NCBI GenBank assembly: GCA_964017235.1
Contig: OZ024938.1
Coordinates: forward strand, 9,167,454 to 9,231,453
Source of the DNA: Sabellastarte sp. h YS-2021
Taxonomy: Eukaryota > Annelida > Polychaeta > Sabellida > Sabellidae
Length of the DNA stretch: 64,000 bases
Reading direction: 5' to 3'
A program made the translations under genes and the position numbers. The notes beneath the pieces were generated by a model. That model ran no database searches, had not been told where the DNA came from, and saw nothing but the letters and a program-made list of their open reading frames with translations. Positions 1-9,702 of this stretch are shown piece after piece; the first letter of the stretch is position 1, and each line of letters begins with the position of its first letter.

Positions 1-210
1 TTCTAAGAATAAGAGTCTTTGTGAATACAGACCCAGGTCAAAATAAAAGTTTACCTATTTTCTGTAACTTTTTTTTGTTTCCCTCCCCCTGTGGGTTCAG
101 TGGAGTAGAATAGTGAGTGGGATTGTGTAGCCCTGAGTACATAGGCTAAAATGTTGTCATAGCTCACACATGTTGGCTGATTTCTAGAGATGTTAGTGCA
201 GTTTAAAAAT

Positions 211-669
211 CCTGGGGCGGATTTTATGAAAGGTGCCAGACTTAGCCCAGTCTCTGGCTGAGCCACTGGCTCAAATCTGAGCTTTCTGGCTCAGCTACCC
301 ATTTTTGTAGTCCAAATATTCTACTATTGACATATATGATCCTTGTTTGACACATATTACATCTGGTCAAATGCTATTTTGCAATGAGAAAACCTTGTAA
401 ACATGTAGAAACACCAAAGATTACTCTGGGTAGTTCTTTTATACACTTATATCGTATTTTCAGCCATTTCAAATTTGGAACTGAGAATGAATTATGGTAG
501 CCATATTTGAGCCTCTGTTTACAAAACTTAAGCCCACTACCTACCAGTCTCAGAGACCTTTTGTGGCCTGTGCCTGTGGGTTCAAGAATAATGTTCCAAT
601 AATTTGAGACAAAAGTCTCAAGTTTGAACCTGAGACCAGGCTAAGACATTTCGTGAAATCCGCCCCAGG
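211..669. mobile_element. MITE, family M1 (GGGGCGGATTT inverted ends)
   Basis: The element starts CCTGGGGCGGATTT at 211 and ends with the exact inverse (AATCCGCCCCAGG, to 669). The similarity of the ends continues inward (cttagcccagtctc against gagaccaggctaag). It is about 459 bp with no coding capacity. Its interior matches, in inverse orientation, the interior of the copy at 56191-56679, for example the 'gtaggtagtgggcttaag' stretch. No convincing target-site duplication is visible, so the superfamily cannot be assigned. Confidence 0.8.
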
Positions 670-726
670 ACAGCTCATAACGTCTTCTCAATCCTGTCTC
701 AATAGATTCAAACTTAGGTTTCAAAC

Positions 727-1005
727 TTAATTTTTATGTTCATAAATTTGTTTTCTGAACTCCCTTTCTGTTTTACCAACATATTGTATTTTATATTTGA
801 TACAGGAGATTAAATAAATTATGTTGCTTATTTCACAGAAAATTCTTTTAGGTAGGTCTATGCATTTGAATGTGGTGCCTGTGTAAATGCATTGGGCTTC
901 CTGATTCCTCTTAATAAGTGGGCAATATGTACATTTATCGAGTCTAGTGCACATTTTTAGAGTGGAGCTCTAAACTGATGTTTCTTCAGTATAAATATCA
1001 ACATT
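727..1005 (-). pseudogene. Penelope-like element remnant, GIY-YIG endonuclease part
   Basis: The minus frame from 954 to 727 reads a Cys-rich start (CTRLDKCTYCP), then NIIYLISC and IQYVGKT, then EHKN and a stop. An IIYLISC...QYVGKT core preceded by CxxC-type cysteines is the arrangement of the C-terminal GIY-YIG endonuclease of Penelope-like retroelements. Only about 75 residues remain and no reverse transcriptase was found beside it, so this is a decayed fragment. The second cysteine of the usual ISC-x-x-C pair appears to be lost. Confidence 0.6.
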
Positions 1006-1717
1006 AAAGATGATAAAACTATACAAAATAGACCTGTATGTTTTGTTTGTTATTTTAGTTTTGTTTGTAATTTGATTCTGTTTATGAAAAGTTTTTTTTT
1101 CTGTTCACAGTTTGTTGTTTTACCGTCTGTGCTGTGACCGGGGTATTGCCGCTGTAAGGAATAAGATAATCATATAGCTGTGGTCATTAATATCCTGAAT
1201 AGTCTGTGAAATCAGCCAACATACTGAAGTTACCATGGAAACAAACAAACCTGGTGTGATGTTAAATTGTATTGTTTTTCTCCCTTATTTCTAATATCCT
1301 TAAAATATTAAATCATTTACTTCCCAGACAACAAATTTGGTATTATTGTAATACAAATTGCTCATTGACCTTGTCCCACCAAGGAAATGGAGAAATGTAA
1401 TCAGTTCAGCTTATTTGTCTTTCTATCTGTCTGGCTGTATGGATAGCTTTAAAACTATGTATCTGGCCCCATATCCACTAACTTTCTATATCTTAGAAAA
1501 ATATTTTTTCTTAGAATTAAAAAATTTTCTTATTCTTAGAAAAAAAAATTGTATTTATGAAGCAATTCTTAGTTAAGAATTATTTCTAAGAATAATAATT
1601 TTCTTAGTTAAGGATAGTAAACAGAAAAATGTGCATGCATGTAGCTTGTATGCCACATGATCAGTCATGTGATTTATTTACATCTTTATTGTTTGCAATG
1701 GGGTCACAATTAGGTGA
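1006..1717. other. AT-rich non-coding stretch
   Basis: No gene recognised. Around 1500-1620 there are dispersed TTCTTAG/CTAAGAA motifs in both orientations that could form weak hairpins. Confidence 0.4.
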
Positions 1718-2084
1718 CTGATTCACAAAAGGTCATAGTCTTTTCTTAGGCTTAACCCAGTCTCAAATACAATAGGAAAACATCCCGAATAAAAAACTCC
1801 TTTTAAATGCTGCTTATGTATACTGTTATCTTGTGGATATATATTTCTCAGAATATGTGTTGATGTACACTGTAAAACGTGTCCACTTACTCCTGGATCA
1901 GAAAGGGATATGTTTTGCAGTTGAGAAGAACGTTCTGACCAATTAAAAACATACAAAAACTGCTTTGAGAGGTTTCTAAGATTTTTAACTTACTTTGAGC
2001 CATTTGAAATTTGGGCATGTTTAAAACCAGTCAGAAAGTGTAAATATACCCCATGCCAAAAAGAGCTAAACAAAATTAGTCTTT

Positions 2085-2116
<32 letters not shown>

Positions 2117-2330
2117 TTCCCTACAAATCGGGCCCCCTAAAAGCTCTCCCCTACCCCGAGAAACATTACCATCTGCATGTTCACCGCCCCCCAACGATTT
2201 AGTTGCGCCCATGGGCTCACACATTATAGAATTCACTAATAATCTCAGTCTCATCAGCTTTGGTTCAGACAAGTAGGTAGTGGGCTTGAGTTTTTTTAAA
2301 CAAATGTTCAAAAAATTTTAAGTGGCTGAA
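1718..2330. mobile_element. Degraded M1-type MITE parts
   Basis: 1718-1765 resembles the M1 end (gattcacaaaaggtcat, aggcttaacccagtctc). 2255-2300 resembles M1 interior (ggtagtgggcttgag). The part between is not clearly M1 and contains a C homopolymer. This is probably one old copy interrupted or rearranged. Confidence 0.45.
2087..2115 (+). repeat. 29-base poly-C tract
   Basis: An uninterrupted run of C from 2087 to 2115. Such a tract can form G-rich secondary structure on the other strand, and its length is likely unreliable in an assembly. Confidence 0.95.
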
Positions 2331-2394
2331 CATAAAGTAAAAATATATAAGACACCCCCTGCCTCCCCCGAAAAGAGTAGTCTTTAGTGCTTTG

Positions 2395-2715
2395 CATACA
2401 TATACACTTGTCTAGGAACTCAGAGGACGTGGGTTCAAACCCAGGTACAGGCAGATACATAGTGGCTCGGATGACCACTTAAAATGGCGGTCCTCTGTCA
2501 TTGGGTCCTATCCCCAGTGGCAGGTTAGAGAACCTCAAGGACGTTGATAAATGGTCATCCTTGAGCCTCTATCTTCCAGTTAGGGGATTGTCAGTTACTT
2601 GTGAGTTGGGGCTGTACATGTACAGTCAGATTGGTTAAATAGCACTTTGAGTCCTGTAGTATATGGAGATATTGCGCTGAGTATAAATACATAATAATAA
2701 TAATAATATAAAATT
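2395..2715 (+). mobile_element. SINE family C, tRNA-derived, AAT tail
   Basis: The 5' part contains a B-box-like GGTTCAAACCC (about 2432-2442). A family-specific body follows (gatacatagtggctcggatg ... gcactttgagtcctgtag), and the copy ends in an AATAATAATAAT tail. The same body recurs at 46985-47285 and 31850-32070. A tRNA-like B box plus a simple tail fits a tRNA-derived SINE. The A box is poorly defined. Confidence 0.65.
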
Positions 2716-3212
2716 GATATAAATAATTAACTTGTTAAAATTTCCCGATGCACAGCTGCTTGATGCTGCATTATTTCATCTATTCACGACTGTAGTTAAC
2801 AGCTTGTAAAAAATGCACAGAACTGTGCCATCCCCTGTGTCAAAGGTGAATGCCTCACAAAATGTGAAAGAATGTAGCAGTAATGATAGGTAAAGGTCAC
2901 TGCAGATGATACCAGTACCTTCTTGTAAAAGGAGAGCGGTGTCGCATATAGTCCAAATACTCTGAAGCCATTACTGGGATGGCTGTACCCTGTTTCACTA
3001 TAAATTCGATCGGCAAATATTGCCTTGTTTTGTACGTTCATTTCACAATTTTACTGTTGAAATTTACAACATTTATTCACAAAGTTCTTACTGTAAACTG
3101 TCCAAATCTTTGAAAGATTTTCTTCTGTGGCAAATTTAAAAAGACACTAGGCATATTTCACAGATATAATCCATGAATCTAGATTCCTCAGATTAACAGA
3201 TTCGATTGTGAT
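2716..3212. other. Non-coding stretch, nothing recognised
   Basis: AT-rich sequence without long open frames, splice-flanked coding blocks or identified repeats. Confidence 0.4.
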
Positions 3213-4145
3213 GTCGTTGGACCACAAAACGTAAAGTGCTGCAAAATGTAAAGTGGGGTTGCAAAATGTTAAGTTGCAAAGTGTAAATTACTGCAAAACA
3301 CAAGGTGTTCACAATATATTCAAACCTCAGGATATTGGTCAGGATACTAGTCCTTAGGCTGAATGTAACTTCTGTAATAGGTAGATACAGCATGCTGGTG
3401 GACATGACATCCATTTTGACACTGGGAGTACAGAAGGCCTCCCTGACAGTGACTTGGATGATAGGGAAGCATTGATGTTCCTTGTGAAGAAAATGGGGAA
3501 ATGGGTTCTTGGAATCTCCCCTTTGCAGTAACTGTACGGATTATAATGCATGCTACATCAGTTGATAATATTTGCCAACAGTGGTTGCAATATGTATGCA
3601 AAGTTTGTATTTTTATCAGATATCTTGGCCAGTATTCTCATTCCTGATGATTTAGTTACAACTTCAGTATCAATTACAAAAATCTTAAGTGATGCTGGTA
3701 CACACAGTGGACTGGCTGTGAAATTGAAATCATTGGTGGAAACCCCAACTTGGAACAAAGCTTGGCTTGCAGTTGTCAAGGCAATATTACCTGAGTGGTA
3801 CACCATCATTCATGTTCACTAGAGAACTAAACAAAAGAAGTTAGGTGCTAGAAAGGATGGTCACTCTTTGGACAGTTTTAATAAAAAAATCATCATTGCT
3901 TTAAACTATGAGTTGAAAATAACCTTTAGTGTTAAGCACATGTTAATTATTTGGAGGGGACTCAAACTTTACCATTTAAGCACCCAAATTTTATAATTTG
4001 ATGACATTTTTAACTTTAGAGTTTAACTCCTATTTTTACAATTTGCAAACACACCTTACATTTTGCAGACTTTATGTTTTGCAAATTTACAGTCTGCAAG
4101 CCCACTTTTCGCAGCACTTTACAATTTGTAGTACAACAATGTGAC
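3213..4145. mobile_element. Foldback element FB1, arms of short subrepeats
   Basis: The left arm (3213-3310) and right arm (4030-4145) are inverted relative to each other. Both are built of diverged ~14-16 bp subrepeats of the kind tgcaaaatgtaaagt; the right arm reads the complement (actttacaatttg, cttacattttgca). Flanking similarity (GATTGTGATGTCGTT against a gtgaccagaatc inverse) suggests the element may extend further. The interior has no recognised protein domain. Foldback elements with internally repeated inverted ends are known in invertebrates. The exact ends are uncertain. Confidence 0.6.
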
Positions 4146-4886
4146 CAGAATCCTATTCCGGATTATGAATCTGTTGATCTACCTCTGGAGGTGGATTCCA
4201 AATTCAGATTCATTAGATTACGATTTTTGCAAAATAGTGGTGGCAAATTGTCCCAGCAAAATTTAGGAATTAGGTAATTTTATTATCTCTATAGCAGTTT
4301 ATCTTATTTTTTTGTCATTGAGTGCATTTTGGATTCTGATGTCGAGAAAATTGCATACCACAAATCTTGCTAATCCACAGAATCCAAATCTGAATCTGGA
4401 ATGCACAGATTATGTCTGTTTGTCCAGAACCCGGTCTGTTAAATTGTTAACCCGTGTTGTTTACCTAGTCATGCTTCTAAAATGGGTAATCCGACAATGG
4501 GAGCCATTTCATTGGGAGCTATGTACAACGATCCTCAGCTTGGTTTCTGTGAGTGGAGCCTTGGGTGTTTGTTAGGTTCACGTTAGTCCAGGCTAGTCAG
4601 TCTGATGATGGGGGATGGGAATTTAAGAATTCTTCTACATAAAATACATCAAGTCTCATTTAGATTTTTCACTTGTGTAAGCAAGAGAATTTTGGTGACT
4701 CCCCTTGGTTGATCCTGGCTAACTCCACTTCTACCAAGGTCACACAGACTTAATGTCAAACAGAGAACTACAAGGACTACTTGAGTCAAATAATCCCATC
4801 CTCCACAAATTGGGAAATATGGATCAGGCTCATCAAAACCAGCCCTCCAGTAGAAGTATGGCACCAGTTAGTATAAGAGTTGCAAA

Positions 4887-5880
4887 ATGACCAGCAGCAG
4901 CGACAACAGCTGCAACCAAATCAAGAACAACAGCAACAGCTCAACCAGCAGCAACCACCTACAGTTGCAGCCTGACCAACATGAACTACCACACCAGCAG
5001 TCAGATCAACAGCAGCCAAAACCCTTTTCCATACACCTTCCCTATCAGCCAACACAATTTCCCCTCCCCAGTTAAGAATGCCTTTAGACAATCTCCCGTT
5101 TAAACTGTCCCAATTCTCAAGAGATCCACAACAACATCTCAGCAGATTTGTGAAGGATTTCAGACTGGAAGCCGCCATTTGATCTTGGCCACAATAATTT
5201 TGGCCACCAGCCTTTCAGCTTTGTCTTAAAGGTGCAGCCAGAACATAGTTTGAGAAACTGGCACCCTTAATACTGCAGAATCCAGATCACATCTTCACAG
5301 AATTCCTGCGAAAGTACAGGCCAGGTTGTATAGACTCGGCAGCAGAGTCACTATTCTCAGTGTCCAAGCACCTTACGAAAATGTGAATTTCCCAACAGAA
5401 CCACTGAACTTGGAGGACATGCTGGTAAATCAGACAAAGATATTTTGCATCAGTTTTAAGGGACTTTTACCAGCTTGCAGAACTGACACCTTAATCCAGG
5501 ACCCCATTGCATTAGAAGAAGCTATCAACAAGGCCACCTTGGATGACAGTGCTATGAAGTTTTCCCAGCACTCTCTACTACAACCCATGACAGACCGACA
5601 AGAAGACAGAACAAAACCAGTGAAAGAACACAAAAGACTTTGGTGCAGTTTTGTGGTAAGCAAGGAGATGTAGTAAAAATCGGTTGAGCAACACAGCCAA
5701 AGGAGACAGGCGCCAATACAGCAGACAGCTAAAACACACACCAGAGCATTACAGAAACAATAAATCAGTCCGTTCTGATATTGGTTGTTTTAAATGTGGT
5801 AAAACAGAGGAACAAATATTCAGAGGAACTGTGCTCTCAGCAAAGAAACAGTAAATATTTCTCTTCAGACAAAAACCAAA
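4887..5880 (+). pseudogene. Decayed LTR-retrotransposon gag-like sequence
   Basis: Three successive signals appear in broken + frames. There is a Gln/Asn-rich leader (4890-4970). A block reading QFSRDPQQHLSRFVKDFRLE follows at about 5110-5170, and a KGAART.FEKLAP block at about 5230-5265. At about 5790 there is a CFKCGK start of what looks like an eroded CCHC zinc knuckle. Stops and frame shifts interrupt it. The order capsid-like block then zinc knuckle is typical of gag. No protease, reverse transcriptase or integrase and no clear LTR pair was found, so the clade is not assignable. A ~35-bp stretch at 4690-4725 (ggtgactccccttggttga) recurs at 6115-6150. Confidence 0.5.
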
Positions 5881-6139
5881 GACACCCTTTTGACTTCACC
5901 TCAAGATTTCAGTGCTACTCAAAAATTAAACTAGAAAAATCCAGTACGGTAAGAGGAAACTAGCGTGGGAGAAGCATTTCCTAAGGTTACAGTTCAAAAA
6001 AGTAATCATGATACAAAGAAATTACTTTACCAAAAAGATGTTCATTTAAAGCATGGGTTTGAGGATAACAAAATTTGCAAGAAAGTCTTGCAAAAAAGTA
6101 TTAAGCAAGAAGCTTTTGGGGACTCTCCTTGGTTGATTC

Positions 6140-6620
6140 CAATTAGGAGACGATAGTCAATTTTGTGAAGGACCATAAGGAGCTGTCCAACCAGACCAAA
6201 GAGCTCTTCAAGAATAAGGAAAAGAACGATAGTTTCTATAAACACTCTGTCGAGGTCTGCAAGATATGGATATTAAGTCCAAGACTTGGTATGGCAAGCT
6301 CACAGTCCAAATCTGGCCAAGCCATGACAGGCAGCATCCGATACATGACAAATTTCAGTTTCTTAAGTCACACAGCAGAGTAAATTGTATCAGCAAGTCC
6401 CTTAGGGTTCAATTTATCACAGAGAGGGTCCAGTGACAGTGGCGGCTCTGCACACAATTTATCCTGGGCTGCTACAGACACAGATAGTATGGAGACCAGC
6501 ATTCACTCTGACTCAACACACCAGACTTCCATTACCAGTGCAGACAGTACTGTAGTAGTGTTCCAGCTATCATCATTTGACCAGTAGGTCTTAGAGCAGG
6601 TTTCACAGATAAAGTCAATG
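6140..6620 (+). pseudogene. Decayed MADF/Myb-like domain sequence
   Basis: Across two + frames there is DHKELSNQTKELFKN..., then SKTWYGKLT, then QSKSGQA and HDKFQFLKSH. This order resembles a MADF (Adf-1-type) DNA-binding domain with its TWY/GKLTxSKSGQA region and is interrupted by at least two frame changes. MADF proteins occur as host factors and in PIF/Harbinger transposons, and I cannot tell which applies here. A Ser/Thr-rich stretch follows (to about 6560). It is not functional as read. Confidence 0.4.
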
Positions 6621-6959
6621 ATTAGCTACAACTTTTCTGTTAAGCAACTACAACTTAAGCTGGGATCTACAGCTTGTCCTAACCATTCCACATTCAATCA
6701 CGCAGAAAAACATCCCAACCCTAAGTCAGGTCTAGAGATGGATCTATACAAACTGCGATGACTTTTTACATTTTCCTGCCCAAAAATGGCCGATGCACAA
6801 CCTGCATTACCGACTGTAGAGTTAGTTAGGGTAGGGTATGGTCGGTTCTAGTGGAACACCCACATTATTACATGAATACATTATTACACTTTAACGTGCT
6901 TGGGTCTGAGAGAAGGGGGACCTTGAAGCATCCTGACAGGTACTGTAGAGCATTAATAT
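6621..6959. other. Non-coding stretch, nothing recognised
   Basis: No coding block or repeat family was identified. It may be the decayed 3' part of the MADF-like relic. Confidence 0.35.
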
Positions 6960-7036
6960 TGATTGTGTCTGCTGGGACTCGAGCCCAGTGCCTTTGGATT
7001 ACACAAAAGATCTAGCTCTTTGAACGGCTTAGCCAA
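6960..7036 (-). mobile_element. tRNA-like SINE head
   Basis: The minus strand reads TGGCTAAGCCG (A-box-like) and, about 40 bases later, GGGCTCGAGTCCC (B-box-like). The spacing fits a tRNA head. No mature tRNA cloverleaf with a matched acceptor stem is evident, so a SINE remnant is preferred over a tRNA gene. Confidence 0.5.
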
Positions 7037-7235
7037 AGGTGAATCCAGGTAGAAAAGAGAGGATATAACACTTTGTACATATAATGCTTGTTGTTTCACC
7101 CGTACCATCCTTTTTCATATGTTTAGTCATGGAATCACCCGAATTTAACTTTGCTAGGTCTTGCAATAAAATCAAAAGATGGGCAGCAGTATTAAGAACT
7201 ATAAATATATATTTTTCACAATCATAAGTACCCAT

Positions 7236-7374
7236 TGCCCTACTAGGATAGCCAGTTTGGCATCTTATCTCAGGATGTCACCTCTGTGTGGGTTGGACTC
7301 CCACAATGCTGAGGGCCTGTCCCAATATGAACCTGGCTATTGAACTGGATACAAAACATCAACTTTGACCTTTC
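7236..7374 (+). mobile_element. SINE family B copy
   Basis: It contains gccagtttggcatct, a B-box region (tgggttggactccca), then ggcctgtcccaatatgaacc and a tail-like aactttgacctttcc. The same order occurs at 9826-9955, 24957-25066, 55705-55857 and (inverse) 33503-33656. Confidence 0.7.
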
Positions 7375-9486
7375 CATTCTATCAGATTGAAAAAAGGACT
7401 GTGTTTTTCAACCATTATTAACCTTCACATGAAACTCTACATTGTTTCTGCACGATGATTCATCAATATAAACAAGTGACCATTTTGATTACTTTCGAAT
7501 GTGTTTATATATACTAGTTGGATTGATGTGTAGAGAAATATAACAAATGTAAGATTACACACTTTTATTAAATTTAATTGCACATCAGTATTTATCCCTT
7601 CACTGAAACAATTAGTTTGTAAATGACTACAGTGCAAAATACATATTTCTTTCTTCAAATTCAATACTGCAACATCATTTGTGTTAAGAGAATTGTTATG
7701 TTAATAAACTCTGTTAAACCGTTAAAAAAGCTGAAAAAATGTGTTGATAATTCGAAATTTGAATAATGATGACTGTATGTTAGAAATCAAGATTAAGTGC
7801 AAAATCCTGGGATGTTTTTGAGATATGATGATGTTAATTATATAATCACTTTCTCAGACATCAAAATTTCACTAAAGCACAGAATTTCGATAGACTACCA
7901 CATATAAATTATTTAGAACACAAAGCAGTATATACATCTATTTTATCAGAATTTCTAATTTCTCCATGGAAACTATTGTTTAACACAAGTATTATTACTT
8001 ATGTCTATTGAAATTTCGCCCTGACAAATCCGAAAAATCTGCCATATTGTAGCTGAAATTGATATGTTTTTGGATAAAATAATACATTTAACATGTAGTT
8101 AAGGGAATGTTATGGTTCATCTGATAAGTCAACTCCAAAGCACGTCTGACCTATCAAACACAATATTTTATTTTAAAATGTTACACAATCCAAGTCAAAA
8201 TTGGAGAAAAATCAAACAGAAAATATATTTTGTTTCATCACCTACATAGTCTTGGGTAAAGTGCTTTGTTAAAATTATAAATCTGGCAGTAGAAACCCTG
8301 ATGATTATATCCTCCATTGTCCATTATGATAAAATAAAATTCATACCAAGCAATTGCATTTTGTGGACATGTAGCTTAAAACTCCACACATGGTTTATAC
8401 AAGGCTGGAATACACAGAGGGGATTGAATATATCTTATTGCATCAAAATAGTAGAAATACAAAATATATAATGCCCTTCTAAACTCCCAGTTCATTCAGT
8501 ATAACAACTTAAAATTAAATTCTGTAAAAAAACCTAGATGCAGCACTTACTGCTATTACTCATAATAGGTAAAGACCAATGGCAACAGTGTTTTTTTATA
8601 TTTTGCTCATTCTTTTTGTTAATAGCTATATTATATCAATACAAATAATGTTGTTCAATGTCCAACACCATAGTTCAATTGGAGTTGCACATTTTTAGTA
8701 TTATATCAAATACTACCACCAGTATTAGTGTGTGTAAAAAACATTGAATATGAAACAATACCATTTTCTTAAACTAATATCTGCAGGTCATAATATATAA
8801 ATAATAATACATCCTACTCTATAGTACACTACAATAAATGATACTTATTTCTATATTGCTGCCTTGAAACCAACAATATCAGAAGTTGGCAAAGCAAACT
8901 CACAACGTTTCCACAAAAATACTGTCACAGACAAAGTAGAGATTTAACCATGTTGGTATTTGTCTTTCATAATCAACAGAGATTTGGTATGTGCTACAGT
9001 TATACAATAATATAAAATACTCTGTCATTTGTTAAAAGGAAATATTACTCTAGAAAATTGATAGCATTGTGCCATTTGGTTCTACACTTGGAGTCGCAAT
9101 CTTTAACAGAGTAACTGACATCAAAGTAAAATTTGTAATTTGATTATTTTGTAACATGGACATAATCATGCAACAAAGTCGATGATGAATTGGTGCAATT
9201 TTACTGAAGAGTAATGGACATCATTTTTAAAAATAATTCTAGGGTTGTTTCAAAACTGTAATTTAGTATATGTCAGTATTTTTCAATCTAATCATTTGAT
9301 ATACCAATGAAATCTGAAAAAGTGAAATTGTTGCTCATTATTCGACAAAAAGTTGCATTAGGACATAAAGTAATGTAGTAAATATGAATTGTAAAAAATG
9401 GTTGATGTTAGTCTGTCATAGTACAAACATGGCAGCAGTTACCACTCTGTGTCCAATGGAAGAAAAATCTACTGTACTTTCATATC
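7375..9486. other. AT-rich region downstream of the ligand gene
   Basis: About 2.1 kb with no recognised gene, SINE or structured repeat. It lies directly 3' of the minus-strand TGF-beta ligand gene and may include its 3' UTR. Confidence 0.5.
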
Positions 9487-9492
9487 TTTATT
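9487..9492 (-). promoter_or_regulatory. Possible AATAAA polyadenylation signal
   Basis: The minus strand reads AATAAA here, about 70 bases after the ligand stop codon. That would give a very short 3' UTR. In AT-rich DNA the hexamer is common, so this is only a candidate. Confidence 0.25.
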
Positions 9493-9561
9493 CTGGTGAT
9501 GCATTCCCTTTCAAGACTGTAAAATTTGAGCTCATACATATTTTTTTTCGGAAACACAAAA

Positions 9562-9702
9562 TCAGTTACCACCATCTAGACAAGCACATTCAGTTATCAA
9601 AAAGTCTTCAAAGATTGAGAGTTTGATATCTTGCTTTGCATCCAGGTGAATGACTTTTAGTGGCTTAAATTTCACAGGTCCACAGCACAGATGGTCTATG
9701 GG
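9562..9702 (-). CDS. Ligand exon 6 (last), C-terminal cystine knot
   Basis: The acceptor TTTTATGTTTTAG precedes 9702. There are 46 codons plus TGA (9564-9562), starting [20 protein letters not shown]. It supplies the Cys-Cys pair (the first of which usually makes the interchain disulphide), the beta-strand LKVIHLDA, and the final ECAC. The 31-residue spacing from the Cys-Cys pair to the C-x-C motif matches the family. The protein ends LDGGN after the last cysteine, whereas most ligands stop at or one residue beyond it. Phase 0 matches exon 5. Confidence 0.9.
   Translation of the reverse strand, partial: PIDHLCCGPVKFKPLKVIHLDAKQDIKLSIFEDFLITECACLDGGN

Noticed and set aside
4690-4725. Retroviral-type primer binding site (TGGTGACTCC)
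   Set aside because: Too short to call without an LTR end beside it, and the same stretch recurs at 6115 without LTR structure.
9384-9626. 80-codon + strand open frame
   Set aside because: It is antisense to ligand exon 6, whose minus-strand reading has splice sites, phase and knot cysteines.
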